DNA of 33,740 nucleotides, from positions 1-33,740 of the forward strand of contig PWVT01000087.1 in NCBI GenBank assembly GCA_003562195.1, written 5' to 3'. Source of the DNA: Phycisphaeraceae bacterium. GTDB lineage: Bacteria; Planctomycetota; Phycisphaerae; Phycisphaerales; SM1A02. Every line of letters begins with the position of its first letter. Within the stretch, counting starts at the first letter, position 1. The translations under genes were made by a program, and so were the position numbers. Shown here one piece after another: positions 1 to 7,906 of the stretch. The notes under the pieces are model-generated. The model ran no database searches. It saw only the letters and a list, made by a program, of their open reading frames with translations, and was not told the DNA's origin.

Positions 1-1348
1 CCGGCAACTGCTCGATCATTAGCAGCGTCGGCGCGATTTGCGGATTCTCCGCACACGCCTGAACAAGTTTGCGATAGCCCTCGGCCTTGGCTTCCAGGAC
101 CTTCTGCGTGCCTTCGGCCTCGGCCATGTACTTGGCAAGAATGGCATCCGCTTCACCACGTGCTTCGCGACGCCGCTTCTCGGCCTCGGCCTCGGCGGCG
201 ATTTCGATGCGCTTCTTCTCGATTTCCTGTGGCGCGAGTTCTTCCTTGGACAGCCGTGCCAGTTCCTGTTCGCGCTCCGCGATGAGAATGGCTTCTTTCG
301 CCTTCGCAGTGGCAACATCGGATCGACGCTTGGCTTCAGCAGCAATTTCCGCCAGCTTCGCGTTCGACTCAGCGATATGTGCTGAGGAAGTGTTTTCACC
401 GGTAACCGCCGTTGCCTCTGCCTCGGCCACCTTGATGCGCTGCTCCTGCTCGGCGCGTTTTTGTGCAGCGATCGTTTCCGCCTGGCGTTCAGCCGTGGCA
501 ATCTCGTAATCGCGCTTGGACTCAACTTCGCCCGTGATGGCTTGGGATTCAAGCTGCGCAACGGCGACGCGCTGTTTGCGCTCGGCTTCCTTTTCCCCTT
601 CCACCGCTTGTGCCTGTTCACGCGCGACGTTAATCGTCTTCTCCCGAACGGCAATGGCCTCGCCTGTTGCACCATCGCGGACCTGTTCTGCGACCTCGAC
701 CTTCGCACGTTCGATGGCCTCTGCTGCGGCACGTTGGCCAATGGCGACGATATATCCGCTCTCATCCGTGATGTCGCGGATATTTACGTTAATCAGCTCC
801 AAGCCGATCTTGTTCACTTCGTGCGCGACGTTTTCATTGATGAGGTTCATGAACTTCTCTCGATCGCGATTGATCTCCTCAATCGAGAGTGTTGCAATTA
901 CCAGACGCAATTGTCCGAGGATGATGTCCTGAGCTTGATCCCGCACCTTGCGATCATCGAGCATGAGCAGGCGTTCAGCTGCGTTCTGCATCAGTACCGG
1001 CTCAGTTGCAATACCGACCGTAAACGTTGCAGGCACATTGACTCGAATATTGTTGTATGAAAGCGCACCCTCAAGCGGAATGTCGATGACCATTGGCTCC
1101 AACGATAGATACTCAAAGTCCTGAATCAGAGGGATGACAAACGTACCGCCGCCGTGCAGGCAACGTGCCGCTTTGTTCGTGCCTACCCGGCCGTAGATCA
1201 CAAGGATTCGGTTGGACGGGCACCGTTTGTACTGCTTGATCACAAAGATGAGAAAAAACAGCAACAGGAGAAGCCCGGCACCGATCGCTGGAAGGACGAA
1301 ACGGACGTCAGTTGTTGTTTCGGCAGCAAGCAAATTGAACATGTTCAT
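1..1348 (-). CDS. yqiK: Flotillin / SPFH (band 7) protein, YqiK-like; truncated by the left window edge
   Basis: My reading of the minus strand from 1348: MNMFNLLAAETTTDVRFVLPAIGAGLLLLLFFLIFVIKQYKRCPSNRILVIYGRVG...GGGTFVIPLIQDFEYLSLEPMVIDIP...INRDREKFMNLINENVAHEVNKIGLELINVNIRDITDESGYIVAIGQRAAAEAIERAKVEVAEQ..., then a long Ala/Glu/Lys/Arg coiled coil. Typical flotillin SPFH plus EA-rich C-terminus. Open to the window edge, so absent from the ORF track. Confidence 0.93.
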   Translation of the reverse strand, partial: MNMFNLLAAETTTDVRFVLPAIGAGLLLLLFFLIFVIKQYKRCPSNRILVIYGRVGTNKAARCLHGGGTFVIPLIQDFEYLSLEPMVIDIPLEGALSYNNIRVNVPATFTVGIATEPVLMQNAAERLLMLDDRKVRDQAQDIILGQLRLVIATLSIEEINRDREKFMNLINENVAHEVNKIGLELINVNIRDITDESGYIVAIGQRAAAEAIERAKVEVAEQVRDGATGEAIAVREKTINVAREQAQAVEGEKEAERKQRVAVAQLESQAITGEVESKRDYEIATAERQAETIAAQKRAEQEQRIKVAEAEATAVTGENTSSAHIAESNAKLAEIAAEAKRRSDVATAKAKEAILIAEREQELARLSKEELAPQEIEKKRIEIAAEAEAEKRRREARGEADAILAKYMAEAEGTQKVLEAKAEGYRKLVQACAENPQIAPTLLMIEQLP

Positions 1349-1389
1349 GAGTTCTTCTTCCGAATGTGTGTCCGTCAATCAGTCAACGG

Positions 1390-2019
1390 CTAGTGCGGGC
1401 CTACGGTGAGTGTGCGGTCTTCATTGACTCGCATGACGCGGATGCGCGTGCTGGTTGCAATCGCTTCGCCTTCTGAAATGGCGTTATAGGTGCGTTGCCG
1501 ACCATTGACGACGATTTGTACTTGTCCGCGGCCGGTACCGTTGGCGGGAATGTTCGCATAGACTTGGCCCTCAGTCCCCACAGCACTTTCCAGGCGGACA
1601 TTGCCATCGCTCTGCAAATCGTGCATTCCCTTGAGCAGGAGCGCAAGGAGCCAGACCATGGTCAGACCGATGGCAATGGCGAAAAGCAAACTGTGCGACC
1701 ATTCCCATCCAAACGCACGCAGCCCGGCGATTCCACCCCAGCCAAATCCCATCATAAACGCAGCGATGCTCTGGATCGAGAGGACTTGGAATGCATCGCT
1801 TGGGTCCCCATCAACACCATCAATTTCAACGTCCAACCCGCCGTCGCCGATGAAGATCATCAACAACAATCGTAGGGAAAAGAACACCGTTCCCACAACT
1901 GCAGGGACAGTGAACCACGCTGCTCCGTCTGAGACAAGTACTTCAGGCATGGCAATGCTCCAGAATGCTGCATCAGTCATTATGACTGAAAACTGACTGC
2001 CGTGCTTGTCCCTAATCAA
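1390..2019 (-). CDS. yqiJ: YqiJ-like / NfeD-like OB-fold membrane protein
   Basis: Several TM segments (WFTVPAVVGTVFFSLRLLLMIFIGDGG; IAAFMMGFGWGGIAGLRAFGW; LLFAIAIGLTMVWLLALLLKGM) followed by an OB-fold-like tail (GTEGQVYANIPANGTGRGQVQIVVNGRQRTYNAISEGEAIATSTRIRVMRVNEDRTLTV). Directly upstream of flotillin on the same strand, the canonical YqiJ-YqiK arrangement. True start may be an internal Met. Confidence 0.85.
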   Translation of the reverse strand: MIRDKHGSQFSVIMTDAAFWSIAMPEVLVSDGAAWFTVPAVVGTVFFSLRLLLMIFIGDGGLDVEIDGVDGDPSDAFQVLSIQSIAAFMMGFGWGGIAGLRAFGWEWSHSLLFAIAIGLTMVWLLALLLKGMHDLQSDGNVRLESAVGTEGQVYANIPANGTGRGQVQIVVNGRQRTYNAISEGEAIATSTRIRVMRVNEDRTLTVGPH

Positions 2020-2085
2020 TATTTAAGAGACGCACAGATGGGAATCACAGCCACAAATCTGTCACCATTGCCTTGAGCACGAAAC

Positions 2086-2874
2086 TCAATGACCCGGCAG
2101 GTGTTGCTGCAGGAACGCGAGTTGTCGGTTCTTGGCCTCTGCTGCCTTTTTCCCGAAGCCAATGTGCTCATACGGGGCACCCGTCTGGTCGTACACAATG
2201 AATTCGATCTGGTCGGGATGCCCATACCGCTGCCGCAGCGCATCGACAAACGCCGTCTGACCATCAATGCTCATCCACTCATCCAGTTTCGAATGGATCG
2301 CCTGAAAGGGAATCTCCCGCCAGTGGCGTAAACGCTGTAACGGGTCAAGGGTTGCGATCTGAGCGTCATCCAGATTGCGGAACATGTCTCGTTGCCGCTG
2401 GTGCATCCAGGAACCGCTGGTGGCCTCGACACTGGCGCAGGCAAATCCGTGTGGTCGGCACAGTCGCAGGAGCGTTGCCATGCCGCCAGCTGAGATGCCG
2501 CCGATCGCGAGGCGCCGCGTATCGAACGGACCATGGGTGGGCAAGGCATTCACGATGTCGTCGATCTCCTCGGACATTTGGGTGACAACTTCGAGTGTAC
2601 GTGTCGGGTCCTGCAGCGCTTCATCCAGCCGTTCGCCGTGGCCGGGCAAGTCAACCGTGCATACCGCAAATCCCGCTCTCATCCAGCGAAGGTACCTCCC
2701 GGAATCAAGTTCCTTGTTAGCGGTGCGGCCGTGCATCCAGATCAGTGTCGGATGGGCGGCATCGGCTTGCCAATCCGGCTGCACCAGCAGAGCCGGGACA
2801 TCGGTCGGGCCGATTCGCTCCCAACGAGATTGTGATTTTAACGAAGAGGGCAGTTGGCCTGTAAGATTTACCAT
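2086..2874 (-). CDS. Alpha/beta hydrolase (dienelactone hydrolase / prolyl oligopeptidase-like fold)
   Basis: HPTLIWMHGRTANKE, FAVCTVDLPGHGERLDE, nucleophile elbow RLAIGGISAGGMATLL (GxSxG). Confidence 0.85.
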   Translation of the reverse strand: MVNLTGQLPSSLKSQSRWERIGPTDVPALLVQPDWQADAAHPTLIWMHGRTANKELDSGRYLRWMRAGFAVCTVDLPGHGERLDEALQDPTRTLEVVTQMSEEIDDIVNALPTHGPFDTRRLAIGGISAGGMATLLRLCRPHGFACASVEATSGSWMHQRQRDMFRNLDDAQIATLDPLQRLRHWREIPFQAIHSKLDEWMSIDGQTAFVDALRQRYGHPDQIEFIVYDQTGAPYEHIGFGKKAAEAKNRQLAFLQQHLPGH

Positions 2875-2918
2875 GGCCGGAATGATAGGACCATTGGTAT
2901 TTCGGAGTTGTGCGTTCC

Positions 2919-4295
2919 ATGACCGTTACAACAGCCACAGTGTTTGCGTTACTGGGTCTGGGAATGATCGTACTGGGCTTGCGCGGCCGCAAGGTTGATA
3001 CGCATCCAATCTGTCGGGCGTGCGGGTTCGACCTGTTCAATCTCAAACCAAATGCCAGCACATGCCCGGAATGCGGGAGTGACATCACAATTCCCCGCGC
3101 GACTCGATGCGGAAACCGCCGCAGAAACACTCGTGCAGTGCAACTGGGTGGACTGCTTGTGTTGTTTTCATCCGGCGTCATTTCAATCGCGCTATGGGCA
3201 CGCTCCGCGCAATTCGATTGGAACACCGTGAAACCGGCCTGGATGCTTCTTCGAGATACAAGGAGCAACGATGCAAAGCGAAGTGACGCGGCACTCGGAG
3301 AACTCACAGCGCGCTTCCAGAATGATGCGCTCTCACTGGCGATGCTGAATACGCTGGCTGAACGAACATTGAGCGTTCATGGTGATGACGAGGCGCGATG
3401 GTCTGATGGGTGGGAATTGTTGCTTCGCCGTCTGTTGATGCGTGGCGCGCTGAATGACGAGCAGGTTGTCAGGTATGCACGGCAAACGCTTCTGACATCA
3501 CTGGTCATGCGGCCGCGCGTTCGGCAAGGTCACACCGCGCTCGTCGTAATTGACGTGGACCGACGCCGCCACGCACGGGAGTGTCCGCTGCATCTTGAGG
3601 TCTACGGCAAGACGTTCACCGTCGGTGGTGAGGAAACGCTACGCGGGCGAGGTGGGGGATCGACATCACTATGCGCCCTGCATGGCAGCTTCGGCACGCA
3701 CGTACATATTGATCTCGAACGTGGGAGTTATCCAGTTGTCGCTGCGTGGGACGTTTCACTGATCAATGCGGAGACCGGCCACCAGTATGCACAATGGGTT
3801 GAACGCTTTGAATCGAAACTATTGGTTGTCGGTCCGGATGAGGATGACATTCGACACGTCAGTACTCCGAAACTTGATGAACAGATGGAAAGGCGTATTC
3901 GCTCTCGTGATGTTGCGATCGCAATGCAGGATGGTCGTTTCTCAACCGGCGTGGTGGACTTCAGACCGCTGCCAATTGATGTCGCGTTCGATGTGTATTG
4001 GCGCATCGGTGAGGCCGAGCATCGCGTAGCTGAGGTCGCTCAAGCAGCCAAACCATCAAATGAAGGACGTGGTTACAGCGTGGATCCGTCACTTGACTTT
4101 GGGATCCCACCAGAAGAAATCGAGACCATCACCGTGATCCTTCGAGCGAGCAGCGATGTGGCGCGGGGTACGGCAGGGACGACGAGCATTTGGGGTGGCA
4201 CGCTCGTGTTCAACGATGTGCCGGTGCGTGAGGTTGGCCAGCCGCATAGTACTGATCTGGAAGAGGCGCTATGGTGGCAGGCGGATTTGGATTGA
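2919..4295 (+). CDS. Zinc-ribbon membrane protein of unknown function
   Basis: N-terminal TM (TTATVFALLGLGMIVLGL), Cys4 zinc ribbon CRACGFDLFNLKPNASTCPECG, second TM (GGLLVLFSSGVISIALWA), then a large soluble domain. ORF begins at GTG 2910; ATG at 2919 preferred. Confidence 0.75.
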   Translation: MTVTTATVFALLGLGMIVLGLRGRKVDTHPICRACGFDLFNLKPNASTCPECGSDITIPRATRCGNRRRNTRAVQLGGLLVLFSSGVISIALWARSAQFDWNTVKPAWMLLRDTRSNDAKRSDAALGELTARFQNDALSLAMLNTLAERTLSVHGDDEARWSDGWELLLRRLLMRGALNDEQVVRYARQTLLTSLVMRPRVRQGHTALVVIDVDRRRHARECPLHLEVYGKTFTVGGEETLRGRGGGSTSLCALHGSFGTHVHIDLERGSYPVVAAWDVSLINAETGHQYAQWVERFESKLLVVGPDEDDIRHVSTPKLDEQMERRIRSRDVAIAMQDGRFSTGVVDFRPLPIDVAFDVYWRIGEAEHRVAEVAQAAKPSNEGRGYSVDPSLDFGIPPEEIETITVILRASSDVARGTAGTTSIWGGTLVFNDVPVREVGQPHSTDLEEALWWQADLD

Positions 4296-4334
4296 TCAAT
4301 TGACGCGAGGCGCAGCTTGGCTCATGCTTTGCGT

Positions 4335-4910
4335 ATGCTCAAGATCATCAGCGGGGAGTATCGCTCGCGTCAACTGGCCACGCCGCCGGATGAGGCCATC
4401 ACTCGTCCATACTCAAGACGCGTCAAAGAATCGATTTTCAACCTCTTGCGAGGATGGTTTGAGGATGCCAATGTGTTGGACCTCTTCGCCGGAGTTGGAA
4501 CAATGGGGCTGGAAGCAGTCAGCCGTGGTGCCAAACAGGTGTTGTTGGTCGAACAGGATCGACACATCTTCAAGCTGCTTGAGCAGAATATCGCAACGCT
4601 CGGCTGCGGCGATCGCGCGATCGGGATGATGGGTGACGCGTTGGGTCAGACGAGTCTGCTCCGTGCACCCCAGCCGGTGGATATCGCGTTTGTTGACCCG
4701 CCATACGCACTGATGCTGCGACCTGAATCGCGCCAACGTGTCATCGAGCAAATTCGACGGCTACGGGAGATCATGAACGGTCGTGGCTTTGTTGTGCTTC
4801 GCAGCCCGATCGAGCCGGATGGTCAGGAGTGGGTCATTGAAGGTTTTGATGGCCCTGAAACACACCGGTATACCAAAGAAATGTGGGTTCTTCTTTACGC
4901 CCCCAGTTAA
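4335..4910 (+). CDS. rsmD: 16S rRNA (guanine(966)-N2)-methyltransferase RsmD
   Basis: MLKIISGEYRSRQLATPPDEAITRPYSRRVKESIFNLLRGWFEDANVLDLFAGVGTMGLEAVSRGAKQVLLVEQD...VDIAFVDPPYAL: RsmD N-terminal signature and DPPY motif. Confidence 0.93.
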   Translation: MLKIISGEYRSRQLATPPDEAITRPYSRRVKESIFNLLRGWFEDANVLDLFAGVGTMGLEAVSRGAKQVLLVEQDRHIFKLLEQNIATLGCGDRAIGMMGDALGQTSLLRAPQPVDIAFVDPPYALMLRPESRQRVIEQIRRLREIMNGRGFVVLRSPIEPDGQEWVIEGFDGPETHRYTKEMWVLLYAPS

Positions 4911-4970
4911 GGGCGATTCAGGATCGCGTAATGCATCCTCTCTGACGGGGAATTCGCTACGCTTCTCAAT

Positions 4971-6230
4971 ATGTCCGATGCGCGCGACAGTGCCTCAATT
5001 CAATCTGCGGACGCCCGCCGCAATGCAACGGCGATCGTCCGCAAACTCGTCAATGCGGGATACACGGCTTATTTTGCAGGCGGGTGTGTGCGTGATCATC
5101 TTATGGGCCATGACCCGCTCGATTACGATATCGCCACCAATGCGAGGCCAAAGCAGATCCTTGAGTTGTTCCCGCGCGCCCAGGCAGTCGGGGAATCGTT
5201 CGGCGTGATGCTTGTGCAGCATCGTGGTTACTGTGTAGAGATTGCGACGTTTCGGACGGAGGGTGTGTACTCTGACGGGCGGCATCCTGACTCGGTTTCC
5301 TTTTCCGATGCGGAACATGATGCCCAACGTCGGGACTTTACGATCAACGGCATGTTCGAAGATCCGCTCAACGATGAAGTCATCGACTACGTTGGCGGAC
5401 GGGCTGATCTTGAGAAGAGGGTCATCCGCGGAATCGGGGATCCCCATGCACGGCTGCGTGAAGATCGTCTGCGGATGCTTCGCGCGGTGCGATTTGCGGC
5501 GCGCTTTGAGTTTTCTATTGACGCTGACACCGCTGACGCTATTCGCACCGGCGCCGAGCAGCTTCAGGGGGTGAGTCGCGAGCGCATTGGCCAAGAGGTA
5601 CGAAGGATGCTCACGAACACCAACCGTGCAGTTGCTGCTTGGGAGATGCAGTATCTCGGTCTGGACCGCGTTGTATTGGAGGAAGAAAACATGACTGTCG
5701 CGCCGACACGCGTCGGACGGCTCCCGGATCGTACCCCTTATGCCGCGGTACTTGTGGCGTGGCTGTTGGATCGACATGAGTTGAAACATCCCGAGCTGGA
5801 AGCATTGCGTGTGGTTTTGGCTCAATGGAGTGGTTCGTTGGTATTTTCGAATGCGGACTATGCCGAATCGACCCGGTGTTTGGAGGTGTACATCGTCTTA
5901 CGAGATTCCTGGAACACAATCGGTGTTGCCAGCCAGAAGCGCCTGGCGGCCTCAGAGCATTTCCCGCACGCCTTGGCGGTCTATCAGACGCTTGATCGCC
6001 CCGGCTTTATCGATGTCAAACGCCGCGTGCAGGAACTGGCTGAAACGGAACTTGCCCCAACGCCGTTGATTACCGGTGAGGACCTCATCCGCATCGGCCT
6101 GACACCGGGCCCGGAGTTTCGTCGAATACTTGATGCGGTGTACGACACACAGTTGGAAGGAGGCATCAACGATCGGGACGAGGCCCTGGCCTTGGCCCAG
6201 GCCCTTACGAATGGTGGGTTGGAATCTTGA
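4971..6230 (+). CDS. cca: CCA tRNA nucleotidyltransferase / poly(A) polymerase family
   Basis: AYFAGGCVRDHLMGHDPLDYDIATNARPKQILELFP (class II nucleotidyltransferase GG...DxD), DAQRRDFTINGMFEDP, DPHARLREDRLRMLRAVRFAARFEF. CCA-adding versus PAP activity cannot be decided from sequence alone. Confidence 0.9.
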   Translation: MSDARDSASIQSADARRNATAIVRKLVNAGYTAYFAGGCVRDHLMGHDPLDYDIATNARPKQILELFPRAQAVGESFGVMLVQHRGYCVEIATFRTEGVYSDGRHPDSVSFSDAEHDAQRRDFTINGMFEDPLNDEVIDYVGGRADLEKRVIRGIGDPHARLREDRLRMLRAVRFAARFEFSIDADTADAIRTGAEQLQGVSRERIGQEVRRMLTNTNRAVAAWEMQYLGLDRVVLEEENMTVAPTRVGRLPDRTPYAAVLVAWLLDRHELKHPELEALRVVLAQWSGSLVFSNADYAESTRCLEVYIVLRDSWNTIGVASQKRLAASEHFPHALAVYQTLDRPGFIDVKRRVQELAETELAPTPLITGEDLIRIGLTPGPEFRRILDAVYDTQLEGGINDRDEALALAQALTNGGLES

Positions 6231-6368
6231 TTCCCACCGGCAGCGAAGTCGCCGATGAATGGAACTTTGCGTCTGGTACTGCGTCGTATACCATAGAGGG
6301 GCCAAAAAAGAGGTCTTTTCGTGCATCGCGCTGCGAATGCACACAATGGAAAGGTAGAGGGTCAACGC

Positions 6369-7838
6369 ATGTCAAATCGCGCTATTCGTCGTTCACACAG
6401 GTTTGTCTTGATGGCTATAGCCGCAATGGCGGCCTTTGTGTTGCCCACCCCTGGAACCGCCAACCCCTATGCTGTCGCCGCGTTAGCGGTGTTCACCGCT
6501 GAGGTAAACACCGTGGACATTGTGCATATGCGTGATGGTCGCGAGTTGACCGGCAAGATCCTGAATGAAGACTCGGCACAGATTGTCTTTCGGTATATCG
6601 ATCCCAATCTGAATTTAGAGACCACGCTCACGCTTCAGAAGCGAGACATCCTTGAAATCGAGCGCGATGTCGCCATTGGTTCTGATTCCCCGCTCGTCGA
6701 TGAATATGCCGACGATGACGATGATCGTGATGTTGAGCGTTCGCGGCCGTCAGGCATTGAACAAGGCCTGGCTGAGGGTGATGCGGACGATGAAAGTCTT
6801 CCGGCGTTTTACGTCATTCCGATGCGCGGCCAGATGGGTACGGACATCCGCTCGGATGCCTATCAGCGCATCGTTGAAGAGATTCGCCGCGAGCAACCGG
6901 AGTTGGTCATCTGGCTTCTTGACTGCGCTGATCGAGATGAACTGATGATCTCAATGTCGGACCCGGCTGAAGGTGGTCTCACCCAACTCATTGAGGACTA
7001 CCGTACGCTCGTTCGCATGCTGCATGACGAGCTTCGAGGAATTCGTCAGGTTATGTGGGTTCACGACTCGTTCGGAATCAGCTCGTTGATGGCGCTTGCA
7101 TGGGAAGAAATGTACATGGCGCCCGGTGCCCGCCTGACCGGATTCCGTGCGATCTATGAAGGCGCATCTCGCATGGGCGATGCAGACGTGGCTGCGAAAA
7201 TGGTGGCAGCGTGGATCGGCATTATCAACGGATTCCTTGAACGTGGTGGCCGCCCCATCGAATTGGGTGAAGCCATGTCACGCCCGCATCATCGGCTGAG
7301 TGCAACATGGCGCGGCCGACAAGTTGAATGGCGTTTGGATACTTCGGGTGAGTACATCGTCAATGGCAGTGATGAAAGCACCGCTGCATTCCGCGCGAAA
7401 ACAGCAGAGGACTTTGGGATCAGCAAGGGGACGGCAGAAACGCTGGACGAACTCGCTTTGCTGCTTGGCTACCGCGAGTATCGGGTGATTGAGGGCGGTG
7501 CAGAGCAGATCATTGAACGGTACGTCGAGAACTGGCGACGCGCGTTTGAGAACAGCAAGACACTCTGGATGGACTTCAACCAACACATGGGGTGGGCGAC
7601 AGGTGATCAAACGCGGCAATGGCTGGGGCGGGCTTTGAACGACCTTCGCCGCATCATTTCCGCAGTTCGTCGCTACCCCGCTGTGGAGATCCGATTCTCT
7701 ATGGAGTACGGACTCGATTTGTTTGCGCTTGAAATGATTGAAGAGGAGTTGCGTGAACGCATGCGTGCACTGAATCAGCGTGATCGCAACCGTGGCCGAG
7801 GTGGTGGTGGCGGACGTCCTGGTCGGGGCGGCATGTGA
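6369..7838 (+). CDS. Secreted ClpP/NfeD-fold protein, paralog A (Lys retained, canonical Ser position is Gly)
   Basis: Signal peptide (HRFVLMAIAAMAAFVLPTPGTANP), small beta domain (VDIVHMRDGRELTGKILNEDSAQIVFRY...TLQKRDILEIE), ClpP-like core (AFYVIPMRGQMGTDIRS...VMWVHDSFGISSLMALAWEEMYMAPGARLTG...AAKMVAAWIGIINGFLERGGRP), helical C-terminus and Gly/Arg-rich tail. Start at ATG 6369 preferred over GTG 6321. Confidence 0.82.
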   Translation: MSNRAIRRSHRFVLMAIAAMAAFVLPTPGTANPYAVAALAVFTAEVNTVDIVHMRDGRELTGKILNEDSAQIVFRYIDPNLNLETTLTLQKRDILEIERDVAIGSDSPLVDEYADDDDDRDVERSRPSGIEQGLAEGDADDESLPAFYVIPMRGQMGTDIRSDAYQRIVEEIRREQPELVIWLLDCADRDELMISMSDPAEGGLTQLIEDYRTLVRMLHDELRGIRQVMWVHDSFGISSLMALAWEEMYMAPGARLTGFRAIYEGASRMGDADVAAKMVAAWIGIINGFLERGGRPIELGEAMSRPHHRLSATWRGRQVEWRLDTSGEYIVNGSDESTAAFRAKTAEDFGISKGTAETLDELALLLGYREYRVIEGGAEQIIERYVENWRRAFENSKTLWMDFNQHMGWATGDQTRQWLGRALNDLRRIISAVRRYPAVEIRFSMEYGLDLFALEMIEEELRERMRALNQRDRNRGRGGGGGRPGRGGM

Positions 7839-7906
7839 CGCGTCACGACTTTCTGTAGAGCAGATTCGCTAGGCAATCAACTTTCTAGCTAGTTAGTGAG
7901 ATTCTT

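Noticed and set aside
19-765. 248-aa minus-strand ORF rich in Arg/Ser/Pro and overlapping + strand ORFs (38-385, 87-509, 461-1060, 516-932)
   Set aside because: Shadow frames of the flotillin coiled-coil coding sequence, which is open through the window edge in another minus frame. Their compositions are not protein-like.
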